A stretch of DNA of 11,950 nt from Candidatus Parcubacteria bacterium (GTDB lineage: Bacteria; Patescibacteriota; Patescibacteriia; UBA1558; GWA2-36-10), in NCBI GenBank assembly GCA_003599205.1, contig QZJA01000033.1:1-11950 (forward strand). Reading direction: 5' to 3'. Shown one piece after another: positions 4,855 through 10,435 of the stretch (the first letter of the stretch is position 1; each line of letters opens with the position of its first letter). The notes under the pieces were generated by a model, which had not been told where the DNA came from, ran no database searches, and saw nothing but the letters and a program-made list of their open reading frames with translations. The position numbers and the translations under genes were made by a program.

Positions 4855-5346
4855 TTATATTAAATTAAAAATATTTTTGATTCCCAAGGTAATGATAGTC
4901 ACAATGATTCCCGAAATAAATGTACCTAATCCGATATATATCAAAGATGACTTTTTATCAATCGCAAAGAGCCAAGCTGCCAAAGACCCAGTCCACACAC
5001 CAGTTGCTGGCAAAGGAATAGCCACAAAAATCATCAAAGCTAGCTTACCCCAAGTTTCATATTTGCCGGCAAACTTTTTGCGTGTCCGATCAAAGAGCCA
5101 GTTAAAAAACTTGGCTGCTGTTTTGAAATTACGAATAAGCCAAGCCGATACTGGTCCAATAAAATAAATTATCAATATAGCTGGTACAAAGCTCCCCAAA
5201 ACCGAAAAAGTAAAGGCCTGCCAAATAGGCAAATGAAAATTTTCCAAAGCCACTGGAATAGCTACTCGAGTTTCACCAATCGGCAACATTGCCAAAAAAA
5301 ATGTGTGTAGTTGAGGTGATAAATTATTCAAAAAACTTAATTCCAT
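4855..5346 (-). CDS. Sm_multidrug_ex family membrane protein (COG2426-like), 163 aa
   Basis: A polytopic membrane protein. The N-terminal AMLPIGETRVAIPVAL segment is a conserved, possibly re-entrant stretch. Spans are likely near 42-64 (AFTFSVLGSFVPAILIIYFI), 102-126 (LALMIFVAIPLPATGVWTGS) and 134-161. The motif PLPATGVWTG matches the PLPGTGAWTG signature of the family annotated as putative small multidrug export proteins. The charged middle part (KTAAKFFNWLFDRTRKKFAGKYETWG) is probably cytoplasmic. The export label in databases rests on little experimental evidence, so transport is only suggested. The length is usual for the family. It lies 31 bases after the carboxypeptidase gene and 5 bases before tpiA. 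Confidence 0.8.
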   Translation of the reverse strand: MELSFLNNLSPQLHTFFLAMLPIGETRVAIPVALENFHLPIWQAFTFSVLGSFVPAILIIYFIGPVSAWLIRNFKTAAKFFNWLFDRTRKKFAGKYETWGKLALMIFVAIPLPATGVWTGSLAAWLFAIDKKSSLIYIGLGTFISGIIVTIITLGIKNIFNLI

Positions 5347-5377
5347 AATTTAATTTAAGTATAAAGCAAAAGCAATA

Positions 5378-6298
5378 TTAAGACCAGATAAAATTGTCAA
5401 AAACCCAAGCAGACAAAACTTTGGCATCATAAAAACGATGGTCGTTACTTTCTGAGCCTAGTACCACTGTCAAAATCTTTTGCCCATCATCGCCGCTTAT
5501 TTTTGCTACCAAACAATAACCTGAAGCTTCAATATAGCCGGTCTTACCCGCTTCTACGTCAAGATAGGAATGCAAGAGCCAATTGGTGGCATAGACTCTT
5601 TCCTGACGACCACCTTGAGTCACTAGATCATAGCGCGACAAAGAAGAAACATCCGTCACCTCTTTGCTGGCAAAAGCTGTTTGCGCCAACTTGAGCACTT
5701 CCAAAGCAGTTGATTTATTGCCAGCATTGAGTCCTGTTGGGTCAACAAAAATAGTATTGACCAAACCAAGATCAAGCGCTTTTTTGTTCATCAAGCTGAC
5801 AAATTCAGCTTGAGAAAATCCAGTGCTTCTCATTAGAGCCATGACAGCATTATTGTCGGAAGCAATCAAAGCTAGACGAAATAAATCACTGACTTTGGCA
5901 ATCTCTCCTCGATAAATGTTTGGTGAATTACCATTGGTCTCGTCTTTTTCCTCCATAGTAATCAGTTGATCCCAGCCAGGATTGTGCTCTAGAAACACCA
6001 AGATAGACATCAGCTTGGTGATACTGGCGATAGATCTTTGCTCAGTAGCATTTTTTTGCCACAAGACAAGACCAGTCTCACTGTCCATCACTGCTGCTGA
6101 GCTGGCGCCAATTTTGACACCCAAAGAATTATTATCAAGCTTATAGGGTAGCTGAGATTTTTTCTCGGTTTTTACTTCCAAATTCAAAGTAGCCTGACTA
6201 CTGTCATTGTTTACATTCACCGTTGACAAATGATAGACCGGAGAGGCTGTCAAACTAAATGAAAGAATAATTGTAGAAATCAGTGCCCAGAGGTTCAT
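5378..6298 (-). CDS. D-alanyl-D-alanine carboxypeptidase (peptidase S11), 306 aa
   Basis: A penicillin-binding-protein-type serine enzyme that trims the terminal D-Ala of peptidoglycan stem peptides outside the cell. The three active-site motifs are in order and intact: SITK (92-95) with nucleophile Ser92, SDN (147-149), and KTG (252-254). Residues 4-20 (WALISTIILSFSLTASP) form a signal peptide or anchor; a polar linker to about 60 precedes the catalytic domain. The protein ends soon after the beta-lactamase-like fold, lacking the C-terminal domain and amphipathic anchor of E. coli DacA (about 400 aa), so the N-terminal segment, if uncleaved, may be what holds it to the membrane. The ATG overlaps the rluB stop by 4 bases (ATGA), which signals translational coupling. 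Confidence 0.93.
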   Translation of the reverse strand: MNLWALISTIILSFSLTASPVYHLSTVNVNNDSSQATLNLEVKTEKKSQLPYKLDNNSLGVKIGASSAAVMDSETGLVLWQKNATEQRSIASITKLMSILVFLEHNPGWDQLITMEEKDETNGNSPNIYRGEIAKVSDLFRLALIASDNNAVMALMRSTGFSQAEFVSLMNKKALDLGLVNTIFVDPTGLNAGNKSTALEVLKLAQTAFASKEVTDVSSLSRYDLVTQGGRQERVYATNWLLHSYLDVEAGKTGYIEASGYCLVAKISGDDGQKILTVVLGSESNDHRFYDAKVLSAWVFDNFIWS

Positions 6299-6987
6299 AA
6301 TAAATCTTTAAGACTCAATCTTTTATATTTGCCCAAAGCTAGCTTGCCAAGCTTTACTTTGCCTTCAGCAATTCTCTCCAGAAGCAAAACCTGATAGCCC
6401 AGACTTTCCAGCATACGTCTGATTTGGCGCTTCCAACCCTGATGAATAACTATTTCCAATTCATAAACTGATTTGATCAATACCTTATCGGCTTTAGCCC
6501 GGCCTTCAGTCAAGCTCACACCACTCAAGAGTTTTTTTGCTAGATCAGCTGTTATTCGTTTATCTACTTTGACCCGATAAATTTTTTTGACTTCAAATTT
6601 TGGGTGCGTCAGTTGATAAGCCAAGTCACCATCATTGGTGAGTATCATCAGACCTTGAGAATCTTTGTCCAAACGACCGACTGGAAAAACTCGTGGCTCT
6701 TGGGGTACTAGATCCAAAACAGTTTTATCATGATGCGGATCGCTGACAGAAGATAAATAGCCGACTGGCTTGTTGAGCAAATAATAAACTTTTTCCTCCA
6801 AAATTATCGGTTGATTGTTTACTCTGATTTCTAGGCTACTAGGATCAATTGTAGTTGCTGGCTCCTTGACTATTTTTCCAGCGACTTTGACTTTACCAGA
6901 AATAATAAGCTCTTCTGCTTTGCGACGAGAAGCTACTCCGGATTGAGCCAAAAATTTGGCTAGTCTAATTTTTTTATTTTCCGGCAT
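6295..6987 (-). CDS. rluB: Ribosomal large-subunit pseudouridine synthase, RluB/RsuA family, 230 aa
   Basis: Converts specific uridines of rRNA to pseudouridine. The N-terminal S4 RNA-binding domain spans about 7-50 (RLAKFLAQSGVASRRKAEEL, then GKVKVAGK), and the catalytic domain follows with VYYLLNKPVGYLSS (68-81), GRLD with catalytic Asp107, the following GLMILTNDGDLA (112-123), and GWKRQIRRML near 192. The gene order scpA-scpB-rluB is widespread in bacteria and favours RluB (23S) over RsuA (16S), but family motifs alone do not separate them. The ATG at 6987 is preferred over a TTG at 7008: it overlaps scpB by 14 bases rather than 35. The stop overlaps the next start by 4 bases. Confidence 0.9.
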   Translation of the reverse strand: MPENKKIRLAKFLAQSGVASRRKAEELIISGKVKVAGKIVKEPATTIDPSSLEIRVNNQPIILEEKVYYLLNKPVGYLSSVSDPHHDKTVLDLVPQEPRVFPVGRLDKDSQGLMILTNDGDLAYQLTHPKFEVKKIYRVKVDKRITADLAKKLLSGVSLTEGRAKADKVLIKSVYELEIVIHQGWKRQIRRMLESLGYQVLLLERIAEGKVKLGKLALGKYKRLSLKDLL

Positions 6988-7549
6988 CAACTTGTTCTTC
7001 AGCACCAATGTTTTCTTCCAAAAGCTTGTTTAGATTTTCGTTGTTGTTGAGCTTTTCAAAATCAGGCAGCTCTTCAACCGAGCTTATACCCATATGACGC
7101 AAAAAATCCATAGTCACAGCATACGTGGTGGCCAATTGATTTTTATCATCCACTTCTTCTATCAAACCACGAATGAGCAGATTGCGGATAATAAGACTAC
7201 AATTTACGCCTCTTATCTGCTCCAATTCCTCTTTGGTGATAGGTTGACGATAAGCAATAATGGTCAGTGTTTCCAAAGACGGCTTGGTCAATTCACCAGT
7301 AGTTTCGTCTTCAAAATAATCATTCAATACTTTGGCGTGCTGAGGATTGGTAATTAGTTGAAACTTTTGGTTGTTTATAGCCAGATGGATGCCGCTGTTT
7401 TCATCCTCATTAAACTTTTGTTGTAACTCCGCTCCAGCTTGAGAAATTCTTGATTCTTCCACTGCCAAAAATTCAGCCAGTTCTTTGATAGCCATGGGCT
7501 TGCCAGCAGCCAAAAGTAAACTTTCCAAAATTGAATTTAAATCTTTCAT
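6974..7549 (-). CDS. scpB: Segregation and condensation protein B, 191 aa
   Basis: A kleisin-interacting winged-helix subunit of the bacterial SMC-ScpAB condensin, which organises and helps segregate the chromosome. The N-terminal winged helix (about 4-75: ILESLLLAAGKPMAIKELAE) and the second one (about 85-160) with LETLTIIAYRQPITKEELEQ and IRGVNCSLIIRNLLIRGLIE are diagnostic. The acidic C-terminal tail (NNNENLNKLLEENIGAEEQV) is typical and probably flexible. The length is normal. It follows scpA after 27 bases and overlaps rluB, whose start lies inside its 3' end. No smc gene is in the window, but it is expected elsewhere in the genome. Confidence 0.93.
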   Translation of the reverse strand: MKDLNSILESLLLAAGKPMAIKELAEFLAVEESRISQAGAELQQKFNEDENSGIHLAINNQKFQLITNPQHAKVLNDYFEDETTGELTKPSLETLTIIAYRQPITKEELEQIRGVNCSLIIRNLLIRGLIEEVDDKNQLATTYAVTMDFLRHMGISSVEELPDFEKLNNNENLNKLLEENIGAEEQVDAGK

Positions 7550-7576
7550 ATTTCGACTTTGCTCAATATTAAATAA

Positions 7577-8281
7577 TTATTCTCCGTTTTTATTTATGTG
7601 TAGCTCACCAAAAATTGTTTCTTGAATAACAATAATTTCTTTTTGTTTGACTAATTCTAACATAGCCAAAAAACTGACTATGACTTCAGTCCGATTATTT
7701 TTTTCTTTGATCAAATCTCTAAAATTTATGTTATTGCTAGATTTTAAAATTTCTTGAATATGATTGATCTTTTCTCTGATGGACATGGCTCGAGCCATGA
7801 CTACTTTTGGTAACTCAACTATACGCTTGATACGGCTGAGTACATTTTCAAAAGCTCTGATCATAGCTTCAGCTGTCAAATTTTTGGGTGGCACAAACTC
7901 ACCAGAAAGATCGGGTTTATAGATAGTCGTACGTCGATAAGAAATCTTTTTTTTATCAACAAACATTTTGTTGATCAATTTGGAAGCTTCATAATATTGT
8001 CGGTATATCTTGAGCTGTTTTTCCAAATCAACGCCGTCTTCCTCTTCAACGACAAAATCAGGCAAAAGATATTTGGACTTAAGATAAATCAGCTTGGAAG
8101 CAATCAACAAAAAATCAGCCACTTCTTCAGCAGCTAAATTTTCAGAATCATTGATGTATTCTAAATATTGATCAGTAACTTTTGCCAGAGAAATTTCTGT
8201 GATTTGTAGCTTATTTTTTTCAATCAATTGAAGCAACAAATCCAAAGGGCCTTGGAATTGTTCGAGGTTTATTTGGTGCAT
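7577..8281 (-). CDS. scpA: Segregation and condensation protein A (kleisin), 234 aa
   Basis: The kleisin that bridges SMC heads and binds a ScpB dimer. The N-terminal signature FQGPLDLLLQLIEKNKLQIT (9-28) and the following helix-rich SMC-neck-binding part (to about 95, including EEVADFLLIASKLIYLKSKY LLP) are clear. The central linker (about 95-160) is charged and variable, and the C-terminal winged helix (about 165-230) contains INFRDLIKEKNNRTEVIVSF and LAMLELVKQKEI. At 234 aa it is at the short end of the family. It is the first gene of the eight-gene operon, served by a near-consensus promoter at 8305-8333, giving a leader of only about 17 bases and a weak ribosome binding site. Confidence 0.94.
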   Translation of the reverse strand: MHQINLEQFQGPLDLLLQLIEKNKLQITEISLAKVTDQYLEYINDSENLAAEEVADFLLIASKLIYLKSKYLLPDFVVEEEDGVDLEKQLKIYRQYYEASKLINKMFVDKKKISYRRTTIYKPDLSGEFVPPKNLTAEAMIRAFENVLSRIKRIVELPKVVMARAMSIREKINHIQEILKSSNNINFRDLIKEKNNRTEVIVSFLAMLELVKQKEIIVIQETIFGELHINKNGE

Positions 8282-8304
8282 TTACTTGAATTTTTTATAC
8301 AATT

Positions 8305-8333
8305 ATTATAGCATTTTTACCTCATTTTTTCAA
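8305..8333 (-). promoter_or_regulatory. Extended -10 sigma-70 promoter of the scpA operon
   Basis: On the minus strand TTGAAA (8333-8328), a 17-base spacer ending in TGC, then TATAAT (8310-8305). The spacer's TGn makes it an extended -10. It starts 2 bases after the T-run of the preceding terminator. Confidence 0.85.
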
Positions 8334-8334
8334 C

Positions 8335-8359
8335 CAAAAAAACCTGCTTTCGGGCAGGT
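8335..8359 (-). terminator. Intrinsic terminator of RNA unit C
   Basis: On the minus strand ACCTGC (8359-8354) pairs with GCAGGT (8347-8342) across CCGAAA, followed by seven Ts (8342-8336). Confidence 0.85.
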
Positions 8360-8487
8360 ATAACTTATAAAAATTGGGGCCGGGCGGATACACTCGGCAT
8401 GCGTCCGACCCCTGGGGGGCGTCTAGTAGGCAAGGAGGAAGATAGACCTACTGTCGGCCCGGACATGTACTCACTTAAAAAGTGATA
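8336..8487 (-). ncRNA. Predicted small RNA C, about 150 nt, with an anti-Shine-Dalgarno loop
   Basis: Bounded by a near-consensus promoter (8494-8522) and a strong terminator, with no credible ORF. From the 5' end: a hairpin TCACTT/AAGTGA (8485-8471); a closing stem GGGCCG/CGGCCC (8460-8455 with 8382-8377); inside it AGTAGG/CCTACT (8452-8447 with 8430-8425) presents a 16-base loop containing CUUCCUCCUUG, whose CCUCCUU (8438-8432) is identical to the ribosomal anti-Shine-Dalgarno core; then a hairpin built on CCCC/GGGG (around 8409-8419); then the terminator. GTCTA/TAGAC can compete with AGTAGG/CCTACT, so the loop could switch. An RNA exposing this sequence could bind ribosome binding sites such as AAGGAGG before the 1042 gene. 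It is not recognised as a known class. Confidence 0.6.
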
Positions 8488-8493
8488 CTCTCA

Positions 8494-8522
8494 AATATAT
8501 CACATATTACTAATTTTGTCAA
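8494..8522 (-). promoter_or_regulatory. Sigma-70 promoter of RNA unit C
   Basis: On the minus strand TTGACA (8522-8517), a 17-base spacer, TATATT (8499-8494). The AT-rich double repeat at 8534-8562 lies just upstream, in the position of an UP element or operator. Confidence 0.82.
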
Positions 8523-8533
8523 TAGTATAGGCC

Positions 8534-8562
8534 TAATATTAACATATTTTGGCTAATATTAA
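8534..8562. repeat. Two TAATATTAA repeats 20 bp apart upstream of promoter C
   Basis: TAATATTAA at 8534-8542 and 8554-8562, each preceded on the plus strand by a GGC-type context (GGCC and GGC). TAATATTA is itself a palindrome, and the 20-bp phase puts both copies on one face of the helix, 12 to 40 bp upstream of the -35. Confidence 0.55.
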
Positions 8563-8563
8563 A

Positions 8564-8589
8564 TAAAAAACCTTCACCGAAGTGAAGGT
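8564..8589 (-). terminator. Intrinsic terminator of RNA unit B
   Basis: On the minus strand ACCTTCAC (8589-8582) pairs perfectly with GTGAAGGT (8577-8570) across TTCG, followed by six Ts (8570-8565). Confidence 0.88.
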
Positions 8590-8673
8590 GGCAGCGGCCG
8601 CTTGGGGGATTTGGAGGGAGAAAAGCAACCGCTGCGATTTTTTGGCTACTTGAGCCAAGTGAACATAGGTCTA
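8565..8673 (-). ncRNA. Predicted small RNA B, about 108 nt, with a large C-rich loop
   Basis: Bounded by promoter 8680-8708 and terminator 8564-8589. From the 5' end: hairpin TTGGCT/AGCCAA (8658-8642); then a GCAGCGG/CCGCTGC stem (8635-8629 with 8597-8591), extendable by four more pairs, which presents a 23-base pyrimidine-rich loop (8624-8602) holding CUCCCUCC and UCCCCC; then the terminator. C-rich single-stranded stretches of this type are the seed of several Gram-positive regulatory RNAs (the RsaE type), which pair with Shine-Dalgarno sequences. That is a family analogy, not a homology claim. No ORF with a ribosome binding site is present. Confidence 0.6.
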
Positions 8674-8679
8674 ATTTAA

Positions 8680-8708
8680 GATATACTCTATTTAGGAAAT
8701 TTTGTCAA
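8680..8708 (-). promoter_or_regulatory. Sigma-70 promoter of RNA unit B
   Basis: On the minus strand TTGACA (8708-8703), a 17-base spacer, TATATC (8685-8680). The -35 shares two bases with the T-run of the terminator of unit A. Confidence 0.82.
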
Positions 8709-8746
8709 AAAAAACGGGGAGTCCCAGCCGAAGCCGGAACTCCCCC
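8707..8746 (-). terminator. Intrinsic terminator of RNA unit A (and probably of aspS)
   Basis: On the minus strand GGGGAGT (8745-8739) pairs with ACTCCCC (8722-8716), with further CC/GG pairing inside around GGCTTCGGC, followed by eight Ts (8714-8707). No other terminator separates aspS from this point. Confidence 0.9.
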
Positions 8747-8848
8747 ATCCGCCAAACAAGGCCTCGCCAAGGGATTCCTTTCGGAACTTTTCCTCATCTG
8801 ACGGCGGATTGCTGCGGGGACACGCAGCGACCAAAAAAACATGATACG
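8708..8848 (-). ncRNA. Predicted small RNA A, about 140 nt, 3' of aspS
   Basis: Bounded by promoter 8855-8883, which lies just 8 bases beyond the aspS stop, and by a strong terminator. Structure from the 5' end: GCTGCG/CGCAGC hairpin (8828-8811) with loop UGUCCC; a 7-bp long-range stem ATCCGCC/GGCGGAT (8809-8803 with 8753-8747) enclosing a TTCC GAAA GGAA hairpin (8786-8775) and a CCT/AGG hairpin (8772-8762); then the terminator. The enclosed domain looks like a compact folded RNA. With no terminator between aspS and this unit, aspS read-through would also yield this RNA, so it may be both independent and 3'-UTR-derived. It matches no class I recognise. Confidence 0.58.
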
Positions 8849-8854
8849 CTTGCT

Positions 8855-8883
8855 AAGATATAATAAAAATCCAGTTTTGTCAA
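8855..8883 (-). promoter_or_regulatory. Sigma-70 promoter of RNA unit A
   Basis: On the minus strand TTGACA (8883-8878), a 17-base spacer, TATCTT (8860-8855). It begins 8 bases after the aspS stop codon. Confidence 0.75.
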
Positions 8884-8891
8884 GGGTAGAG

Positions 8892-10307
8892 CTATTTCTT
8901 AACTGCTATACCCAATTCATCTAATTGCTCTTTGGCTACTATTGAAGGTGATTCCATCATTGGATCACGACCATCAGAAGTCAAAGGAAAGGCTGTTACT
9001 TCTTTGAGATTTTTTTCTCCCAACAAAACCATGAGCAATCTTTCTAAGCCCGGAGCAATACCACCGTGTGGCGGTACACCATATTTGAAAGCTTCAAAAT
9101 AATGCTTGAATTGTTCTTTTTGATTATCAGTAAAACCGATAAGATCCCAAATTTTTTCTTGGAGTTTCATATCATGGATACGAACTGCTCCACCACCTAC
9201 TTCAAAACCATTCAAGATCAAATCATGTTGATATGACCGAGCTTTACCAGGATCAGTATCCAGTAGTGGAATATCCTCTTCCTTGGGCATAGTAAACATA
9301 TTGTGAGCCGGTCCCCAAGTATCTCCGGCACCGACAAATCTATCTTCATCTGTCTGCGGCATAAACAAAGGGAAATTCACTACCCAGGCAAAAGCTAATT
9401 CATTTTTGTCATCTTTATTTTTTCGTAAGTCGGGCTTATCACTGCCATATTTTTTCATGACCTCTTCATAGTCAAGCCTTGGCCAAGGTTCAAAAGTCAT
9501 TTTTTTCTCAGGAAACAATTCCTTGACCATTTGTGTCATCATACTTTCCACCAAATTCAAAATATCTTCCTGAGTCACAAAACTCATTTCCATATCCAAC
9601 TGATAGAATTCTCCGGGACTGCGATCAGCTCTGGCGTCTTCATCACGAAAGCAGGGCGCAATCTGAAAATATCTATCCATACCAGCTACCATCAGTAACT
9701 GTTTGTACTGCTGAGGAGCTTGAGGCAGAGCAAAAAATTTGCCTGGATGAAGTCTAGAGGGAACTAGATAATCACGAGCACCTTCTGGAGTTGATTTGGA
9801 TAGTATTGGAGTTTGTACTTCAACAAAATCATTTGCTCGCAACCAATTACTCAAATAAGCAAAAACTTTATCTCTCAGCACCAAGTTATTTTTCATTCTT
9901 TCATGACGCAAATCCAAATAACGATATTTGAGACGCAATTCTTCGTTGGCTTGACGCTCTTCATTTTCTATTTCAAAAGGAGGGGTTTCGGCTTCAGACA
10001 AAATCTCTATTTTTTTGGCCAGCAATTCTACTGTACCGGTAGCCAAATCAGGATTAATCTGCTTGTCTCCTCTCTTTTGCACTATACCTTCAATTGCCAA
10101 AACAAACTCCGGCCTAACGCTAGCTATCAAACTTTGAGAAGCTTCATCTAGCTCACTAGGCACTACCACCACTTGGAGTATGCCCCAGCGGTCACGGACA
10201 TCCAAAAAAACAATTTTGCCCATATTCCGACGATTGTTCACCCAACCTTTGATCAGCACTGTTTCTCCAATTTTATTGATTGTTTCGCTTGTTTTTATTC
10301 TTGTCAT
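8892..10307 (-). CDS. aspS: Aspartyl-tRNA synthetase without GAD domain, 471 aa
   Basis: Charges tRNA-Asp with aspartate. N-terminal OB-fold anticodon-binding domain (about 15-105, GWVNNRRNMGKIVFLDVRDR); class II motif 1 (about 145-169, FVEVQTPIL); QAPQQYKQLL (197-206); motif 2 around FRDEDARADRSPGEF (220-234); GGGAVRIHD (371-379); motif 3 GIAPGLERLL (416-425) with Arg423. Bacterial AspRS is usually about 590 aa with a GAD insertion of roughly 110-140 residues between motifs 2 and 3. Here KYGSDKPDLR (286-295) leads in 8 residues to LAFAWVVNFPLF (304-315), so that whole domain is missing while both flanks are intact. Met29 occupies the position that is Leu in discriminating and His in many non-discriminating AspRS, favouring a discriminating enzyme, as expected beside asnS. 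The ATG at 10307 is preferred over a TTG at 10340, 10 bases from the tRNA. Confidence 0.94.
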   Translation of the reverse strand: MTRIKTSETINKIGETVLIKGWVNNRRNMGKIVFLDVRDRWGILQVVVVPSELDEASQSLIASVRPEFVLAIEGIVQKRGDKQINPDLATGTVELLAKKIEILSEAETPPFEIENEERQANEELRLKYRYLDLRHERMKNNLVLRDKVFAYLSNWLRANDFVEVQTPILSKSTPEGARDYLVPSRLHPGKFFALPQAPQQYKQLLMVAGMDRYFQIAPCFRDEDARADRSPGEFYQLDMEMSFVTQEDILNLVESMMTQMVKELFPEKKMTFEPWPRLDYEEVMKKYGSDKPDLRKNKDDKNELAFAWVVNFPLFMPQTDEDRFVGAGDTWGPAHNMFTMPKEEDIPLLDTDPGKARSYQHDLILNGFEVGGGAVRIHDMKLQEKIWDLIGFTDNQKEQFKHYFEAFKYGVPPHGGIAPGLERLLMVLLGEKNLKEVTAFPLTSDGRDPMMESPSIVAKEQLDELGIAVKK

Positions 10308-10350
10308 ATAATTTTTATTGCTTTTAAAATGAGACCACAAACCAAAAAAA

Positions 10351-10426
10351 TGGAGCCGAGAAGAGGAGTTGAACCTCCAACCTACGGTTTACGATACCGT
10401 TGCTCTACCAATTAAGCTATCTCGGC
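10351..10426 (-). tRNA. tRNA-Thr(CGT), CCA encoded
   Basis: Acceptor GCCGAGA/TCTCGGC; D arm GCTT AATTGGTA GAGC; anticodon stem ACGGT/ACCGT around ATCGTAA, giving anticodon CGT (reads ACG); T arm GGAGG TTCAACT CCTCT; discriminator U; CCA encoded. It lies 9 bases after the asnS stop and 43 bases before aspS, so it is probably cut from a common transcript. Seven Ts follow the CCA and may cause partial termination. Confidence 0.95.
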
Positions 10427-10435
10427 AAATCGTAA

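Noticed and set aside
8431..8470. AAGGAGG on the plus strand as a ribosome binding site
   Set aside because: The nearest ATG is about 26 bases away and opens a frame of only six codons; the minus-strand RNA explains the sequence better.
8709..8843. A frame of about 45 codons (MFFWSLRV...) through RNA unit A on the minus strand
   Set aside because: No ribosome binding site, it reads straight through the terminator stem and into the T-run, and its codons follow the RNA structure.
8708..8848. SRP RNA or another housekeeping RNA
   Set aside because: GCAATCCGC and GAATCCC..CGAGG recall parts of the Gram-positive SRP Alu domain as I remember it, but the S-domain signature (GGUCAGG..GGAAGG..AGCAGCC) is missing and the pairing differs. 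RNase P and tmRNA signatures are also absent.
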